A stretch of DNA of 35,122 nucleotides from Colwellia sp. (lineage in GTDB: Bacteria; Pseudomonadota; Gammaproteobacteria; Enterobacterales; Alteromonadaceae), in assembly GCA_003521815.1 (NCBI GenBank), contig DPHE01000098.1:1898-37019 (forward strand), read 5' to 3'. The notes below the pieces were generated by a model. It saw nothing but the letters and a program-made list of their open reading frames with translations, made no database searches and had not been told where the DNA came from. A program made the position numbers and the translations under genes. Shown piece by piece: positions 25,107 through 32,991 of the stretch. How positions within the stretch are numbered: the stretch's first letter is position 1; each line of letters starts with the position of its first letter.

Positions 25107-27095
25107 TTACAACTGGTTAACCGTGTTAACGACATTGTCCACAGTAAAACCAAAGTGCTCAAGTAATACGTTACCCGGCGCAGATTCACCAAAGGTAGTC
25201 ATACCAACAACAGCACCATTTAAGCCAACATACTTAGCCCAAAAATCAACGTGGGCAGCTTCAATAGCAACACGCTTGATGACATCTGCAGGTAATACTG
25301 ATGCTTTGTACTCACTGCTTTGAGCATCAAATACATTAGTAGATGGCATTGAAACCACACGTACATTTTTACCTTGTTCAGTAAGTGCTTTGGCTGAATC
25401 AACCGCCAAACCAACTTCAGAACCCGTCGCAATTAAAATAACATCAGGTGTGCCATCGCAATCTTGTAAAATGTAACCACCTTTAGCAATATCACTTACT
25501 TGCGTTTGGTTACGCGCCATTGCAGGAAGCCCTTGACGAGAGAAAATCAATGCAGAAGGTGCTTTTTGACTTTGCACGGCTGCTTTCCAAGCAACGGCTG
25601 ATTCTGTTGCGTCACAAGGGCGCCATGTTGTTAAATTTGGTGTTGTTCTTAAGTTGGTTAATTGCTCAATAGGTTGATGAGTAGGACCATCTTCACCTTG
25701 ACCAATAGAGTCATGAGTATAAACAAAAATATTTTGAATACCCATCAATGCTGACATACGCACGGCATTGCGGGCATATTCCATAAACATCATGAACGTT
25801 GCGCCGTAGTTAATGAAACCACCATGCAGCGAAATACCATTCATAATACCGCTCATGCCAAATTCACGCACACCGTAGAATATATAGTTACCAGCAGCAT
25901 CGGTTTCAATACCTTTTGAACCTGACCAAAGTGTTAAGTTTGAACCGGCTAAATCGGCAGAGCCACCTAGCATTTCAGGTAATACTTTACCGAAGGCTTC
26001 AATGGTATTTTGTGATGCTTTACGTGAGGCAATATTTGCACTGCTTTCATGGCACTCTTGGATAAATGCATTGGCTTTATCTTCAAAATCTTGTGGTAAT
26101 TCACCATTAACCACACGACGTTGAAATTCAGCTGAAAGTTCAGGGTAAGCGCTTTGGTAAGCAGAAAATTTTTCATTCCAGCTTACTTGGCCAGCAGCAC
26201 CTTTTTCTTTTTGATCCCATTGGGCATAAACATCTTCAGGTACTTCAAATGGGGCATGAGGCCAGTTTAAAAACTCACGAGTAGCATAAATCTCATCATC
26301 ACCTAATGGTGCACCATGACAGTCATGCGTACCTGATTTATTAGGAGAGCCAAACCCAATAATTGTTTTACAGCAAATCATGCTTGGCTTATTGGTTACT
26401 GATTTTGCTTCCACGATAGCAGCAGCAATAGCGGCAGAGTCATGACCATCAACACTAATTACATGCCAACCGTATGCTTCAAAACGTTGTGGGGTGTTAT
26501 CAGTAAACCAGCCTTCAACATGACCATCAATAGAGATGCCATTGTCATCCCAGAAAGTGATGAGTTTTCCTAAACCTAATGTACCAGCTAATGAACAGGC
26601 TTCATGAGAGATACCTTCCATTAAACAACCATCACCTAAGAAACAATAGGTAAAGTGATCAACAATATCATGGTGTTCGCGGTTGAATTGCGCTGCCAAC
26701 GTTTTTTCAGCAATTGCCATACCTACCGCGTTTGAAATACCCGCACCCAGTGGGCCAGTGGTTGTTTCAACACCTGGCGTATAACCATATTCTGGATGGC
26801 CTGGTGTTTTAGAGTGTAATTGACGAAAGTTTTTTAAGTCGTCGATAGATAAGTCATAACCTGATAAATGCAATAGAGAATAAATTAGCATTGAACCATG
26901 ACCATTAGAAAGTATAAACCGGTCACGATCAGCCCAGTTAGGATCACTTGGATTATGTTTTAAAAAATCACGCCATAAAACCTCAGCGATGTCCGCCATC
27001 CCCATCGGGGCACCTGGGTGTCCTGATTTTGCTTTTTGTACTGCATCCATGCTTAAAACACGAATTGCGTTCGCTAGTTCTTGACGAGACGACAT
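25107..27095 (-). CDS. tktA: Transketolase
   Basis: TPP enzyme of the non-oxidative pentose phosphate pathway that moves two-carbon units between sugar phosphates and also makes erythrose-4-phosphate, the substrate of the next gene product. 662 aa, following E. coli TktA along its whole length: KSGHPGAPMGMADIAEVLWRDF near the start (His26), TPP motif GDGCLMEG (154-161), the PYR-domain catalytic Glu in YGVREFGMS, and THDSIGQGEDGPTHQPIE. A TTGGAG ribosome site precedes the ATG. It is the first gene of tkt-epd. The bent-DNA-like T-tracts upstream may support a strong promoter. Confidence 0.97.
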   Translation of the reverse strand: MSSRQELANAIRVLSMDAVQKAKSGHPGAPMGMADIAEVLWRDFLKHNPSDPNWADRDRFILSNGHGSMLIYSLLHLSGYDLSIDDLKNFRQLHSKTPGHPEYGYTPGVETTTGPLGAGISNAVGMAIAEKTLAAQFNREHHDIVDHFTYCFLGDGCLMEGISHEACSLAGTLGLGKLITFWDDNGISIDGHVEGWFTDNTPQRFEAYGWHVISVDGHDSAAIAAAIVEAKSVTNKPSMICCKTIIGFGSPNKSGTHDCHGAPLGDDEIYATREFLNWPHAPFEVPEDVYAQWDQKEKGAAGQVSWNEKFSAYQSAYPELSAEFQRRVVNGELPQDFEDKANAFIQECHESSANIASRKASQNTIEAFGKVLPEMLGGSADLAGSNLTLWSGSKGIETDAAGNYIFYGVREFGMSGIMNGISLHGGFINYGATFMMFMEYARNAVRMSALMGIQNIFVYTHDSIGQGEDGPTHQPIEQLTNLRTTPNLTTWRPCDATESAVAWKAAVQSQKAPSALIFSRQGLPAMARNQTQVSDIAKGGYILQDCDGTPDVILIATGSEVGLAVDSAKALTEQGKNVRVVSMPSTNVFDAQSSEYKASVLPADVIKRVAIEAAHVDFWAKYVGLNGAVVGMTTFGESAPGNVLLEHFGFTVDNVVNTVNQL

Positions 27096-27188
27096 ATAGG
27101 CTCCAAATCTTTTTTAGTGGTAATGTTTTTTAACATTTAATTCCGCGTATTTTCTACTACCACAGGGTATAGCGCAAATTAATTCGCA

Positions 27189-27221
27189 TTATTTTTTATA
27201 TTTTTTTATATTTTTTTATAT
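27189..27221 (-). promoter_or_regulatory. Phased A/T-tracts upstream of tktA
   Basis: Three T-runs of 6-7 bases begin at 27192, 27201 and 27211, about one helical turn (10 bp) apart, as near-exact tandem repeats. On the tkt coding strand they are phased A-tracts, which bend DNA and can act like an UP element. They lie about 95-125 bases upstream of the tkt start. Confidence 0.6.
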
Positions 27222-27512
27222 GTAGCGGTGAGGATAACCCGACAAGGTGAATGTTATGATGAAAATAAGAGGTCGACGCTTCTATATTGTTAGCGGTAAG
27301 TTAGAAAATTAACACTACCTCATTATTTTTTACTAATTATGATCATTAAATCGTTGATAAAAATAATATTTTAAACGCGTTGTTAATTTGGGAACGGGTG
27401 TTTTAGCATTAATTAGATGAACAGCAACAGGCGAATCTATAGCATGTTTTTGATAAAACGCACGACAAATAAACTATTTACTTGAATTAATAATCTAAAT
27501 GGTTTATTTTTT
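27222..27512. other. AT-rich intergenic region, no supported gene
   Basis: Only a 17-codon frame at 27256 and similar fragments are found. None shows family likeness. The promoter of the small ORFs that follow should lie here, but no confident boxes were picked. Confidence 0.45.
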
Positions 27513-27623
27513 ATGCGGGTTGCGTATCTATCGATTATAGCTTCATTGTTATGTTTATGGATAAAAATTACAAAATGGATAATAGACTATAAAATGCAAC
27601 GGAATAATAAAAATAATAATTAG
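27513..27623 (+). CDS. Possible 36-aa hydrophobic peptide
   Basis: ATG at 27513 opens 36 codons ending TAG. A hydrophobic stretch (VAYLSIIASLLCLWI) long enough for a membrane helix is followed by a basic, Asn/Lys-rich tail. There is no good ribosome site (only ATGGT at some distance). It ends 9 bases before the next small ORF, and its stop codon forms part of that gene's TAGGT ribosome site, as expected for a coupled pair. The AT-rich tail could be chance. No family is recognised. Confidence 0.3.
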   Translation: MRVAYLSIIASLLCLWIKITKWIIDYKMQRNNKNNN

Positions 27624-27632
27624 GTAAATACA

Positions 27633-27761
27633 ATGCGTAAGTCATCCTCTAGAGGATTAAAGCTGACGACGGTTATTTTTGCAGTAGTAATAATGGCTGT
27701 TTCAGCGATATTGAGTAGCACCTCAATAGCTGATGACATGGAAGTAAAAACAGTACAATAA
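27633..27761 (+). CDS. 42-aa small exported peptide, family unknown
   Basis: ATG at 27633 with TAGGT 8 bases upstream, the same ribosome site layout as nrdR here. The 42 residues begin MRKSSSRGLK, continue with a hydrophobic core (LTTVIFAVVIMAVSAIL) and end SSTSIADDMEVKTVQ. This reads as a signal peptide with a possible SIA-DD cleavage that would leave a 9-residue acidic peptide, or as a single membrane anchor with a short periplasmic tail. A perfect intrinsic terminator starts 37 bases after the stop, so a transcript ends just where this gene needs it to. The function is unknown. The combination of ribosome site, targeting-like sequence and terminator makes it a better candidate than chance. 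Confidence 0.6.
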   Translation: MRKSSSRGLKLTTVIFAVVIMAVSAILSSTSIADDMEVKTVQ

Positions 27762-27798
27762 AACTAATAATTTCACGATTATTTATCACTGGAATTTC

Positions 27799-27835
27799 AA
27801 GTCGCCTACTCTAGATACAGTAGGCGACTTTTTCT
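27799..27835 (+). terminator. Terminator of the 42-aa peptide gene
   Basis: AAGTCGCCTACT pairs perfectly with AGTAGGCGACTT around CTAGATAC and leads into TTTCTTT. The 12-bp GC-containing stem with T-tail is a textbook intrinsic terminator. Confidence 0.9.
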
Positions 27836-28205
27836 TTGCAGAGTTGACCGTTATGGTAATAAAGATAATTTTGAATAATAGAAAGTAGATATTCTCTTGT
27901 CATAGTTAATTTACCCTCAAATGCCTTTGGGCGACCTTTAGCCTAAAATGAGTTACCCTTTTAAAATTATCCCATGGTTCAATCCTTGCTCTTTAACCAT
28001 GAACTACAATATTCGTCTATTGTTCATCACTATCTAATACATGGATTTTTATCTTAATATAATTTATTAAATAATTAACTTTGAATGTCATATTTAACGG
28101 TGGCGTGTTCACCATTAGAGTCGATTAGTCTGGGCTATAAGAATAATTGTTACTTTAGTTTCCTTGTTGTTAAATAGGGTTTTTTAATTTAAATAAGGGG
28201 TAAAT
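27836..28205 (+). other. Leader region of the 30-aa peptide gene
   Basis: 370 bases with no larger gene on either strand. AT-rich tracts at about 28040-28160 could hold a promoter. Nothing specific is assigned. Confidence 0.4.
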
Positions 28206-28298
28206 ATGTTGTTTTATGGGTGGTGGTTATCTTTTTTTGTTGGTCTAAGGCTGCTTTTAGGGGTTGTCGGTTTATTTTGGTGGGTAAATAAAAGGTAG
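28206..28298 (+). CDS. 30-aa aromatic single-membrane-span peptide
   Basis: ATG at 28206 is preceded by AAGGGG with 5-base spacing, one of the strongest ribosome sites in the window. The 30 residues form one helix (starting MLFYGWWLSFFVGLRLLLGV) flanked by Trp pairs, and end FWWVNKR, the Trp-flanked, positively capped layout of a small inner-membrane protein. An excellent terminator follows about 100 bases later. The shape recalls tiny subunits such as CydX (MWYF-type start), but no cytochrome bd genes are near and no real similarity can be claimed. No family is recognised. Confidence 0.6.
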   Translation: MLFYGWWLSFFVGLRLLLGVVGLFWWVNKR

Positions 28299-28395
28299 AG
28301 AGGAATGTTATCATTAAAAAGAATAATTTAATTGAACCTATTTACTAAATCAGACTCTTACTTAATAGTTATGTTATTCCCTTTATTTGTTTTTT

Positions 28396-28432
28396 ACGCG
28401 CTTCTTGGCAACAAGTAAGCGCGTTTTTTTTG
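28396..28432 (+). terminator. Terminator after the 30-aa peptide gene
   Basis: ACGCGCTTCTTG pairs with CAAG, a bulged T and AAGCGCGT around GCAA, followed by eight T. Very strong. There is no other plus-strand gene upstream that it could serve. Confidence 0.92.
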
Positions 28433-28850
28433 CCTAAATGTTACCTGGATATAGTGGTCTGTCTTGTTAATACTTCTAAAATGAAATGCATGGATTATGA
28501 CGTCCAATACCTAGTTTAACCGTCGAATGTCAAGAAAAAATGCGGACACGTTAGACTCGTGATTAATGGTATTAGGTGATCGTGATGCATGAGAATATGC
28601 AATAGGGGGACAATGTTACTTGATGCGTTGAACATCTTGGAAACAAGCGATTTATCCAGCCTTCAATGGTACCCATTCATGATCGTTCAGAGGCAAGGTT
28701 GAGACTAAAGCCTGATTGCTACGATAGCCTTCGGTACGGAGTCCTTGGCAAGGAATCGACATGTCTGACCCTGCTTTGATTGATATAGGTTGACATTAAT
28801 ACACCATAATTTGATGGGCTTAGGGGTAGATATTAAATGATTGTTATAAT
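28433..28850. other. Unexplained non-coding block
   Basis: About 420 bases with no ORF of note and a base composition less AT-rich than its surroundings (notably 28600-28780). Short coherent frames can be read (for example plus strand around 28616-28700) but are closed by stops. It could be a decayed gene or mobile element. No family was recognised. Confidence 0.4.
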
Positions 28851-28884
28851 TTGGATGTTACTGATGAGTATCAGTAACATCCAA
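28851..28884. other. Perfect 15-bp hairpin without T-run
   Basis: TTGGATGTTACTGAT and ATCAGTAACATCCAA form a perfect 15-bp stem with a GAGT loop. Neither side carries a T-tract. It lies about 78 bases beyond the stop of the minus-strand lipoprotein gene. Confidence 0.8.
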
Positions 28885-28961
28885 GTTAATAACTTATTCG
28901 CCAAGATTAAAAAAAATTGTGACAGACACATAAATCTGTTGACAATAAGCTTGTGTGGTTG

Positions 28962-29672
28962 TTAGTTATTTTCAATAACCACTGTTGTTTTGGTGCCTTC
29001 AGTCGCTACACGCTCAGCTTGAGTTGTACCTGCTGCGATACGGCGTTTAGCTTGTTCGCGGGCGAATTTTTTATCTTCACACACTTCATCACAATCAGAA
29101 TATTGAGTAATACGCGTTCGGTTAAGCATAATACCTTGAGTTGTATCTAATGAGATGCGGACTTTTCCTGATGAATAACTTTTAACAAATACGGCTGAGC
29201 CTTGGGCAAACGGTGGGATCATCACAAATGGCTGACCTTTTATTTCGCTAGGGTAACCGTCTATTTGGAATACCTCCATTAATTCGCCTTTTTGCGTTTC
29301 AACAGTATATTTAGTCGCGTCAAATAACTCCTCTGCTTTTGTTGCATCATAAATCATTTTGCCAATTCCTATTAGTGCCATTGCGCCAGCTGCGTTATGA
29401 CTTCCTCGGCTATCGCTACCAGTATAGGTTAAGGCACTAGCAGCAATTAATGCCTCGCCGCCATGCCTGCTATTAGCTTTCATCATTTGCTCAGCTGAGA
29501 CTTTGACAGGTTCAGTTTGTAAAACAACTGCGCGAGACATTTTCAGCATACGGTCGTTTATATTTATAACGTTGGTACTAAGCTGCTCTTGTACTTTTTC
29601 GCCTGTTGATTTACAGCCTGTTATTAATAAGGTTGCTGCTACGGCAGTGATGAGTAATTTATTAATTCTCAT
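28962..29672 (-). CDS. Predicted lipoprotein of unknown function
   Basis: 236 aa with a lipoprotein signal peptide (LLITAVAATLLITGC, lipidated Cys20, then Lys-Ser, so outer-membrane sorting is expected). A helical segment follows to about residue 75. Next comes a small-residue-rich stretch (SHNAAGAMALIGIGKMIYDA, about 93-112) that could insert in a membrane. A beta-rich part around 120-190 includes VMIPPFAQGSAVFVKSYSSGKVRISLD. A charged C-terminal region holds a close Cys pair (SDCDEVCEDKKF). I do not recognise a family. It stands alone between non-coding regions, upstream of tRNA-Arg and the flagellar cluster, so no role is implied. Confidence 0.85.
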   Translation of the reverse strand: MRINKLLITAVAATLLITGCKSTGEKVQEQLSTNVININDRMLKMSRAVVLQTEPVKVSAEQMMKANSRHGGEALIAASALTYTGSDSRGSHNAAGAMALIGIGKMIYDATKAEELFDATKYTVETQKGELMEVFQIDGYPSEIKGQPFVMIPPFAQGSAVFVKSYSSGKVRISLDTTQGIMLNRTRITQYSDCDEVCEDKKFAREQAKRRIAAGTTQAERVATEGTKTTVVIENN

Positions 29673-30165
29673 ATTTTATTTACCTTTTCTTTTTTATATT
29701 GTTTTTTTAATTATTGATGTTAGTTATATTACTGTTTATTGATGAAACTTACTAGGCTGACTTTTTTGCTTTGTCTCATGCGTTTACTTGTGAGATATAT
29801 TTCATCTATAAAGCCTATTCAATCTTCTAGTAAGTCTATGCAGCGCCTACTAATACAAAGTTAATCATTACCACCCCCATACCTGTAAAGCATTCTGAAC
29901 AGCTATTTAGTTAAGGGTTACAGTATGTGTACGCATGTGTTATTAAGCTTCCTAGGGGCTACTCAGGGCTAACTAGAGGCTACTTAGAAAGCAATCATAC
30001 ATGATTTTTTTATTGGCTGGGTTGGCTAAATACAAGCTGTTTAGGCTGTGTAGTTTAATGGTAGATATAACTGTATAAGGTTTAGCTCTTATTGACTATG
30101 AACTGATTCTCTGTGAACATTGGTTTTAGTTAGATTACAAGCCTATATAGCCCTGCTGAGGGAAG
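29673..30165. other. Non-coding region between the lipoprotein gene and tRNA-Arg
   Basis: No gene is supported. ACTTACTAG (29747-29755) is complementary to CTAGTAAGT (29827-29835), with TCTCA/TGAGA (29774-29778, 29791-29795) nested inside. Three imperfect direct repeats of about 11 bp (GGGGCTACTCA, GGGCTAACTA, GAGGCTACTTA) follow near 29954-29988. The lipoprotein promoter must lie in the left part, on the minus strand. Confidence 0.45.
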
Positions 30166-30242
30166 TGGCGCCCTTGAGAAGATTCGAACTTCCGACCTAG
30201 CGCTTAGGAGGCGCTTGCTCTATCCAGCTGAGCTACAAGGGC
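30166..30242 (-). tRNA. tRNA-Arg (anticodon CCT)
   Basis: A 77-nt cloverleaf on the minus strand: acceptor GCCCTTG/CAAGGGC, D-arm GCTCAGCTGGATAGAGC, anticodon loop CTCCTAA giving CCT, T-loop TTCGAAT, encoded CCA (plus TGG at 30166-30168). It reads the rare AGG codon. Confidence 0.95.
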
Positions 30243-30282
30243 ATAATTACCAAATATTTAAATACTTAATAATTATTTAGGT

Positions 30283-30288
30283 ATTATA
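30283..30288 (-). promoter_or_regulatory. Candidate -10 box of tRNA-Arg
   Basis: A consensus TATAAT on the minus strand, about 41 bases before the tRNA 5' end. The -35 partner is weak (AACTTT at 17 bp), so this is a moderate call. Confidence 0.45.
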
Positions 30289-30338
30289 TTGTTTTACATC
30301 GATAAAGTTAAGTTTTATTCTTTAAAGATCAATAGGCT

Positions 30339-31514
30339 CTAATAACGTACCGCTAAGTCATTTATTTGAATATTACCTAATAGCCCATTGTCTAAGGTAA
30401 TTGCGGTAGCACTTTGCTTTGTTACTTTAGTTACTTTCACTTTAAATGGACTGACGTTATATCCAGCGTAGGTTTTCCCCTTTGAATTAGTGAAGTTACT
30501 ACTATGTAGGAGTGAAAATTCATCACCAATTTTTACGCCATGATCTCGACCTAAGTTGATCATGATTTGGTTTCCTTTTACTTGCAATATTTTTCCTTCG
30601 CTTGGCTCACACATTATGTTTTCATCAATGTCATTTGCCATATTATCAAGGAGTACACTAATCATGTTACCGTATTTACTTTGCCAAAAGAGTGTTCCGT
30701 TAACATCAATATTTGCTCGTTTGTTGAAATCCCAAATATCTGTGTTTTGATAGCTTTTTTGCCAAACTAACTCGCCATTCATACCGCTATATAAATACAG
30801 CGTAAAATCAAAATTTCTGGGGTAGGTTCCTTGTTCCCATATCTTCCAACTATTGCTTCTTTGTTGTTCAAAAGAAATATCGTTAATTTCACTAAAAACT
30901 ATATATTGGCTATCAGTAGTATCTGCTAGTGACATCGTTAATTGTTTAATTTTTTCTTCATTAAAACTTGCGTTTAAGCGTGAGAATTTGGTTGCACTTT
31001 TAAGCAACACTTTACTTACACTATAATTAGCATGGGAGCGTATCTTCTTATTTAGTCGGCTAATTACAGCTGAATCTAATTGGTATATATTCCCTACGCT
31101 TGCTTGTTCTCTATGCTTTAAATGACTTTTAGTTAGCAGTATTGATTTCTTAAAGTCTAAAGCGAAACATTTCTTTTCTTGTGGGAAAATATCTGCGCGT
31201 ATGGTTACGCTTATCATATTACTACTGTGTACTTCGTCGATAAGCTCGATAGAATTAACACTTCCGCTTGCGCGAATACTTATTTGATCTTGCGTTAATA
31301 AGCCATTAACTACTTGTTGAATACTTGACACACTTGCACCGGCGACGAGCAGCGCTTTTTTTAACGCATTTTCCATAGCTTTAGTGCGGGCCATTTCAAC
31401 TGAGTCGCGGTCTATACGAGCGTGCCCCTCAGCTTCATACCACTGTGCTTTACAAGTAAAGGTACTTATAATTAAACCAATTATTAGGGTAAGTGCTTGG
31501 GTTATATTGCGCAT
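30339..31514 (-). CDS. flgT: Flagellar H-ring protein FlgT
   Basis: Periplasmic protein of the H-ring that surrounds the basal body of sodium-driven polar flagella and is needed to place MotX/MotY (known from Vibrio). From the chosen start it has 391 aa: a signal peptide (MRNITQALTLIIGLIISTFT), then WYEAEGHARIDRDSVEMARTKAMENALKKALL, the N-terminal domain marker, a middle domain, and a C-terminal SH3-like part (GKILQVKGNQIMINLGRDHGVKIGDEFSLL). The frame is open to 31589, but a sigma-54-type site overlaps that ATG. The signal peptide begins at 31514, with GAGAGAG just upstream, so the shorter form is preferred. Divergent from flgOP as in Vibrio. Confidence 0.92.
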   Translation of the reverse strand: MRNITQALTLIIGLIISTFTCKAQWYEAEGHARIDRDSVEMARTKAMENALKKALLVAGASVSSIQQVVNGLLTQDQISIRASGSVNSIELIDEVHSSNMISVTIRADIFPQEKKCFALDFKKSILLTKSHLKHREQASVGNIYQLDSAVISRLNKKIRSHANYSVSKVLLKSATKFSRLNASFNEEKIKQLTMSLADTTDSQYIVFSEINDISFEQQRSNSWKIWEQGTYPRNFDFTLYLYSGMNGELVWQKSYQNTDIWDFNKRANIDVNGTLFWQSKYGNMISVLLDNMANDIDENIMCEPSEGKILQVKGNQIMINLGRDHGVKIGDEFSLLHSSNFTNSKGKTYAGYNVSPFKVKVTKVTKQSATAITLDNGLLGNIQINDLAVRY

Positions 31515-31584
31515 AAACTCTCTCATAACAAACATATAAGCTACTGGGTATAATATCAAAGATATTCCCGCTCTTTTTTGAATA

Positions 31585-31600
31585 TGCATGAAGTGTGCCT
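31585..31600 (-). promoter_or_regulatory. Sigma-54-like promoter of flgT
   Basis: On the minus strand AGGCACACTTCATGCA gives GG-N10-GC and fits TGGCAC-N5-TTGCA at most key positions. Transcription would begin near 31574, about 60 bases before the preferred flgT start. Confidence 0.65.
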
Positions 31601-31643
31601 GCTCGCTTATTTTTATACTTTATAAGTTGTTAGTTAAAAGTAC

Positions 31644-31660
31644 TTGGCTTGAAATGTGCA
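31644..31660 (+). promoter_or_regulatory. Sigma-54-like promoter of flgOP
   Basis: TTGGCTTGAAATGTGCA has GG (31646-31647) and GC (31658-31659) exactly 10 bases apart, with the expected flanking T and A. A start near 31671 leaves a leader of about 85 nt before flgO. FlrA/FlrC-type control of these genes is known in Vibrio. Confidence 0.6.
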
Positions 31661-31756
31661 TTATTTATTGGCAATAGATAATCTAAGAAACAAAGTTGCC
31701 AGTGTATTGGCATATAGCTTATGTAACACATACGCTGATTTTACAGGGGGAACACC

Positions 31757-32404
31757 ATGAAACAGTGGCTTATACCATTAATTATTCCGACACTTTTTTC
31801 TTGTAGTAGTTTAGAGCAAGAAGATAACTTTTATAAATCAATGCAAGTTGATAAGGGTGAAATAGATAGTTTTAATCTGCCTAAGCATGCCATTAATGAT
31901 GTAGTGAAAGGTTTAGCATATCAAATGTTAGAAAGTAGTGCTTTTGTTAATGCTAAAACACCTGTAGCTGTTGCTTCTTTTGTTAATTTAAAAGATCTTG
32001 AATCTACAAATTGGCTGGGAAATCAAATAGCTGAAAACTTTGTTCATGAACTACAACGCCATGGTTTAGTTGTCATTGACTTTAAAACTACAGGCCATAT
32101 TCGTGTGACTAAAGAGGGTGATTATATTTTCAGTCGAGACTGGAAAGAGCTACCTGAACGTCAGATTATTGACTATGTTGTCGCGGGTACAATGATGGAG
32201 CAAGAAGATGGTATTTTAATTAATGCTCGTATGATTGGCATTCAATCACGAGTTGTTGTTGCTACTGCACAGTCTTTTATTCCTTTATGGGCGTTAGGCG
32301 AAGAAAAAAGCCACAGTGAAAATGTTAAAGTGAAAGATGGCATGATTATTCGTAGTAATGCAGCATTGATTGAAAACCAACGTGCAGTTGAAATTCAAAA
32401 GTAA
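31757..32404 (+). CDS. flgO: Flagellar outer-membrane lipoprotein FlgO
   Basis: Lipoprotein that works with FlgP and FlgT in the outer part of the polar flagellar motor. 215 aa with lipobox LFSC (Cys16) after a short signal. The FlgO core is seen in KTPVAVASFVNLKDLESTNWLGNQIAENFVHELQRHGLVVIDFKTTGHIRVT and DYVVAGTM. AGGGGGA precedes the ATG. It is 32 bp before flgP and divergent from flgT. Confidence 0.93.
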   Translation: MKQWLIPLIIPTLFSCSSLEQEDNFYKSMQVDKGEIDSFNLPKHAINDVVKGLAYQMLESSAFVNAKTPVAVASFVNLKDLESTNWLGNQIAENFVHELQRHGLVVIDFKTTGHIRVTKEGDYIFSRDWKELPERQIIDYVVAGTMMEQEDGILINARMIGIQSRVVVATAQSFIPLWALGEEKSHSENVKVKDGMIIRSNAALIENQRAVEIQK

Positions 32405-32436
32405 CTTCTTCGAGTATTTAAATATTAGGTCTACAT

Positions 32437-32904
32437 ATGAATAATACATTGATAAAAATATTAATTACTGTGGCTAGTTTACTGGCTGTTTCTTCTTGCT
32501 CAAGTGTTTTAGATAAACATGTTCAGTGGCAAGTGGTAAAACCAGAAGTGTATCCTATTATTCGTGGAATTGGTTATGCACCTATAAGTTTGCAAAAGTC
32601 AGAGCATAAAACTCAGCGGATGTTAATGGCCATTAAAGCGTCGAAAATTGCCGCTTATGTAGAGCTAGCTGAACAAGTGTATGGACAACAGGTTAATAGT
32701 AAGACGACTATGGCAGATATGTTAATCAGTAATCAAGAATTAGCGGCATCAGTACAGGGGCTAATTCGTGGTGCTAAAGTGGTTAAAAGTTATCCTGTAG
32801 GTGACACTTATACCACAGAATTACAATTAGACTTCAAAGATGTATATGAAATTTATCAAGCTAGTTTAAATCGTAAAGAAATTAAAGATGTGAAATATTT
32901 TTAG
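32437..32904 (+). CDS. flgP: Flagellar assembly lipoprotein FlgP
   Basis: Outer-membrane lipoprotein of the basal disk/H-ring group. 155 aa, with a signal peptide ending at the VSSC lipobox (Cys21). The LPP20/FlgP-like domain follows: IIRGIGYAPISLQ, then a helix AIKASKIAAYVELAEQVYGQQV and the strand pair around GAKVVKSYPVGDTYTTELQLDF. It is co-transcribed with flgO and convergent with flgN, whose stop is 87 bp away. No strong terminator was recognised between them. Confidence 0.92.
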   Translation: MNNTLIKILITVASLLAVSSCSSVLDKHVQWQVVKPEVYPIIRGIGYAPISLQKSEHKTQRMLMAIKASKIAAYVELAEQVYGQQVNSKTTMADMLISNQELAASVQGLIRGAKVVKSYPVGDTYTTELQLDFKDVYEIYQASLNRKEIKDVKYF

Positions 32905-32991
32905 ATAGTTATATGTATTGAACAGCCATAATTTTACTCACTACCCTAGTAGAAAAAATAAAGCAGTATTCTTACTGTAATAGTGTAAGGT

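Noticed and set aside
27189..27221. CRISPR-like direct repeats
   Set aside because: The three 10-bp AT repeats are contiguous without spacers. They are phased T-tracts, not a CRISPR array.
27256..27309. 17-codon ORF upstream of the small peptide genes
   Set aside because: Too short, with no hydrophobic or targeting pattern and no terminator. Indistinguishable from chance.
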